A stretch of 64,000 nt of DNA from a virus: positions 1-64,000 of the IMG/VR virus record IMGVR_UViG_3300019757_000093. One strand, given 5' to 3'. A program made the translations under genes and the position numbers. Each line of letters opens with the position of its first letter. Position 1 is the stretch's first letter. The notes beneath the pieces were generated by a model that had not been told where the DNA came from, made no database searches, and saw only the letters and a program-made list of their open reading frames with translations. This document shows, in pieces, positions 61,757 through 64,000 of this stretch.

Positions 61757-62866
61757 ATGATAAATTTTTATAGTGTTGAGAATCAAGCCAATGTTATACC
61801 GATATCAAAAGGGAATGATTGGCCTATCATTGGACACGTAAAATTATATACTGAAAATTTTAATAATTTTAATAATCAATACAATAGTTTATTTCAAGAT
61901 ATAGATACTTATGTAGCCGATAATAATAACGGTGAATGTTTACATCAGGATACATATGCTTTCTTTAAAGAACAATTCAAAGATAAACTTCCTACTTTAT
62001 TAGGAGATTTAACGGCTGGAATGGATAGTATGTATTTGGATAACATGAGAACTTCTGACGTTCCATCATTTACAAGTACTGCTGGAATATTTGCTAAGTT
62101 AGTAGATGTATTAGATACAGGGGCCGATAATTTTTTAAATAATTATAGTATGGCGAGACAGATGGAGAAGTATGAATGTTCTTATCTAACATTATTTAGA
62201 TTCTTGATGCAATTACAAGGAACTATTAAAAGTGGAACTATTATGGGATACTTTGATAATATATATAAAGAATTTAAAGAATCATTAGACGCTTTCCGAA
62301 ATTATATTATATTAGATACTAGAACTAATCCTCCATCTTATAGAAGTACTTGCGAGCAATTAGAGGCTATCCATTTTGGATTATATAATGAATACGAATA
62401 CGCTGGCGAAACTTTTCCAGCTTTTAATAATCATTTTCAAGAATATCAAGCTGCCTTATTAGAAGGGTTTGAAGATCTAAATTTAATATTAGATACTTTT
62501 CAAGGCTTCTATGATGAATTATATTTAGGTATGAAAGTAATATCAGCTATTAATATGGTATTTTATTCTGATCCACAAGATGCTGATATGATTAGAAATG
62601 AAGGAGCGAGCAATTTTTCTTTTTTAACATTAAGTACAGAAGGAAATGATGCGGAAGATACTAGAACATTAAAGGCCAGAACTCTTTATTGTATTAGTAT
62701 TTCGATACCGATGGCATTGGATGCTATTCAATATATAGATAGTACTAGAAGTAATATCAATACTATTTTAGCCCAATTAATTCATAATGTATTAGATGCT
62801 TTAGGAATTCTCCCAAAATTAACTGCTATGAAAGAGGTCGTTTTAACTCAAGGTGGTGAACTATAA
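61757..62866 (+). CDS. Unknown late protein, 369 aa, helical
   Basis: The protein is predominantly helical and acidic with no membrane span or known motif. Recognisable blocks such as CEQLEAIHFGLYNEYEYAGETFPAFNNHFQEYQ (about 198-231) do not belong to a family I know. The ribosome binding site is GAGGAAAGGAATTAA. The place after the PAAR gene and before a late hairpin suggests a baseplate or tail-assembly protein. Confidence 0.5.
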   Translation: MINFYSVENQANVIPISKGNDWPIIGHVKLYTENFNNFNNQYNSLFQDIDTYVADNNNGECLHQDTYAFFKEQFKDKLPTLLGDLTAGMDSMYLDNMRTSDVPSFTSTAGIFAKLVDVLDTGADNFLNNYSMARQMEKYECSYLTLFRFLMQLQGTIKSGTIMGYFDNIYKEFKESLDAFRNYIILDTRTNPPSYRSTCEQLEAIHFGLYNEYEYAGETFPAFNNHFQEYQAALLEGFEDLNLILDTFQGFYDELYLGMKVISAINMVFYSDPQDADMIRNEGASNFSFLTLSTEGNDAEDTRTLKARTLYCISISIPMALDAIQYIDSTRSNINTILAQLIHNVLDALGILPKLTAMKEVVLTQGGEL

Positions 62867-62871
62867 GGTAA

Positions 62872-62910
62872 ATCCCTTCGGGGATATTCCTGTCCGTAAA
62901 AAAAGACAGG
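62872..62910 (+). terminator. TTCG-loop hairpin plus second CCTGTC/GACAGG hairpin
   Basis: Arms ATCCC/GGGAT with TTCG loop (62872-62885) are followed by CCTGTC (62889-62894) and GACAGG (62905-62910). A third hairpin GTTTGT/ACAAAC (62912-62931) follows. Confidence 0.8.
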
Positions 62911-62961
62911 AGTTTGTAAGCTATAACAAACCTTTATAATAAAATATTCAAAAGGAAAAGT

Positions 62962-63510
62962 ATGGGAGCTAGTTTAACTAAAGACGAAATAAACTTCGGT
63001 AAAAGTAATAGAAACTACGAACAATACATGGAAAATTCTTTTAAAAGAACTAACATGATATTGACAAAACCGAAAGGTTGGATTATAATGGATAGTTTTA
63101 ATAATAAATATTTTCCAGTAAAAGAATTTGAAGTCGATAGCCTTAAATTTAATTCTGGTAAATTAAAAACTTATTTTACTCAACATTATGGAGGTAATCC
63201 TAGGGATTTATTTTTACCGTGGCATTATATAGTAGAATTAGTAGAGGGCGAACAGCCTTTTGTAATGAATACTAGACCATTTAATTATAAAAGTGGATTT
63301 AAAGGATACGAACAATATCTTACTATTATGATTATAGGTAATAGTAATAATGATATTTATCCAGGAAGATTCTATAAGCAGATAGCACATATGATAATGA
63401 ATCCTATGGCTTTTATGAAAGGGTTCTTTATTCCTAACGAAAGTTCTAGACGTCTTTATTGGACAGGAACTAACTTTAAGAAAGAAGAATTAGAGTTACA
63501 TCTTTATTAG
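62962..63510 (+). CDS. Unknown late protein, 182 aa
   Basis: The protein is not recognised. It is alpha/beta with aromatic, Asn-rich composition; segments such as LPWHYIVELVEGEQPFVMNTRPFN (about 85-108) look beta-rich. It has no signal, span or cysteine. The ribosome binding site is AAAAGGAAAAGT. It follows a triple-hairpin unit and is the last late gene visible before the right-edge endonuclease gene; a baseplate or tail-completion role is possible by position only. Confidence 0.5.
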   Translation: MGASLTKDEINFGKSNRNYEQYMENSFKRTNMILTKPKGWIIMDSFNNKYFPVKEFEVDSLKFNSGKLKTYFTQHYGGNPRDLFLPWHYIVELVEGEQPFVMNTRPFNYKSGFKGYEQYLTIMIIGNSNNDIYPGRFYKQIAHMIMNPMAFMKGFFIPNESSRRLYWTGTNFKKEELELHLY

Positions 63511-63536
63511 TAACTAATGGCTAATAAGGAGGAATA

Positions 63537-64000
63537 ATGAAAAAAACTTTAATAGAACATATAGAAGATTTTAATAAAATACATAATAATAAATATAATT
63601 ACTCGAAGGTAAATATATTTACTTGGAAAGGGTATTTAAAAAAGATACCAATAATTTGTCCAGAACATGGTTTATTTTATCAAACTCCTTCCGATCATAA
63701 ACGTCCAAATGGATGTAAAAATTGTGGAATAAAAAAAGGAAGTAAAAAGAGAATTATATCTTTTGATAATTTACAAAAAGAATTTAATAAAATACATAAG
63801 AATAAATATGATTATTCAAAAGTAAAATATAAAAATATTAGTACTAAAATAGATATTATTTGTCCAGAACATGGAGTTTTTTCTCAATTACCTATGTCTC
63901 ATAAATTAGGATATGGTTGTAATAAATGCAGAAAATATACAATATCGAAAGAAAAAATAATTAAACATATAGAAGAATTTAATAAAATACATAAGAATAA
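63537..64000 (+). CDS. Homing endonuclease-like protein, N-terminal part (runs off the window)
   Basis: An open frame from ATG 63537, with the strong ribosome binding site AAGGAGGAATA, runs to the window end. It has at least two complete repeats of about 70 residues, each starting F-KIHKNKYDYSKVKY-N and ending CPEHG-F-Q-P-SH--G-GC-KC, and the start of a third. These are the same zinc DNA-binding modules as in the endonuclease at 60598, so a nuclease domain is expected further downstream. Confidence 0.7.
   Translation, partial: MKKTLIEHIEDFNKIHNNKYNYSKVNIFTWKGYLKKIPIICPEHGLFYQTPSDHKRPNGCKNCGIKKGSKKRIISFDNLQKEFNKIHKNKYDYSKVKYKNISTKIDIICPEHGVFSQLPMSHKLGYGCNKCRKYTISKEKIIKHIEEFNKIHKN

Overview
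The window is part of the genome of a large, very A+T-rich, contractile-tailed (myovirus-type) phage that looks distantly related to the T4 supergroup. The evidence is a T4 gp21-type prohead protease just upstream of a major capsid protein, a contractile sheath and tail tube pair, gp25-like and gp5-like baseplate proteins, a PAAR spike tip, long coiled-coil fibres, and TATAAATA-type late promoters. The terminase, portal and replication genes are not in this window. The host is unknown. A partial succinyl-CoA synthetase beta gene at the left edge is of bacterial type and has higher G+C; its N-terminus reminds me of Campylobacterota-like SucC proteins, but this is a weak hint only.

Layout. Positions 1-18177 are read on the minus strand: partial sucC, a Nudix hydrolase, then about 25 tightly packed, mostly unrecognised genes with stop/start overlaps. 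Recognisable members are a radical SAM enzyme next to two small proteins with a common C-terminal motif, a gamma-glutamylcyclotransferase-like protein and an HD-domain phosphohydrolase. Two microproteins fill gaps in this arm: a 40-residue membrane peptide and a 56-residue Cys-rich protein. Positions 18178-18489 are a divergent intergenic region.

From 18490 everything is on the plus strand. 18490-22799 is a sugar-modification island with a NodB-type deacetylase, two SDR-type proteins, a PP2A-like phosphatase and a PIG-L deacetylase. 23486-31968 is the head region: protease, small proteins with cleavable-looking N-terminal tags, major capsid protein, a 3-TM holin-like protein, and glycine-zipper proteins, interrupted by homing-endonuclease-like genes. 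32025-63510 is the tail region: baseplate, sheath, tube, spike, fibres, PAAR. Further free-standing homing endonuclease genes sit at 60598 and at the right edge.

Regulation. Most late transcription units are separated by a compound signal: a strong hairpin (usually with a TTCG loop), the box CCTGTCG, and at five places GAACTAAA-N3-TATAAA(A)ATA shortly before the ribosome binding site. A second dispersed family of palindromic repeats with the core CTTAGTATAGTG is found in seven intergenic places on both strands.

Points most worth following: a set of capsid-targeting-like N-terminal tags shared by several small head-region proteins; a family of proteins with one constant N-terminal module, a conserved leader, and exchanged C-terminal domains; a PAAR gene with an in-frame TAA; the dispersed palindromes; the extended late promoter; and the radical SAM gene with its two small neighbours.
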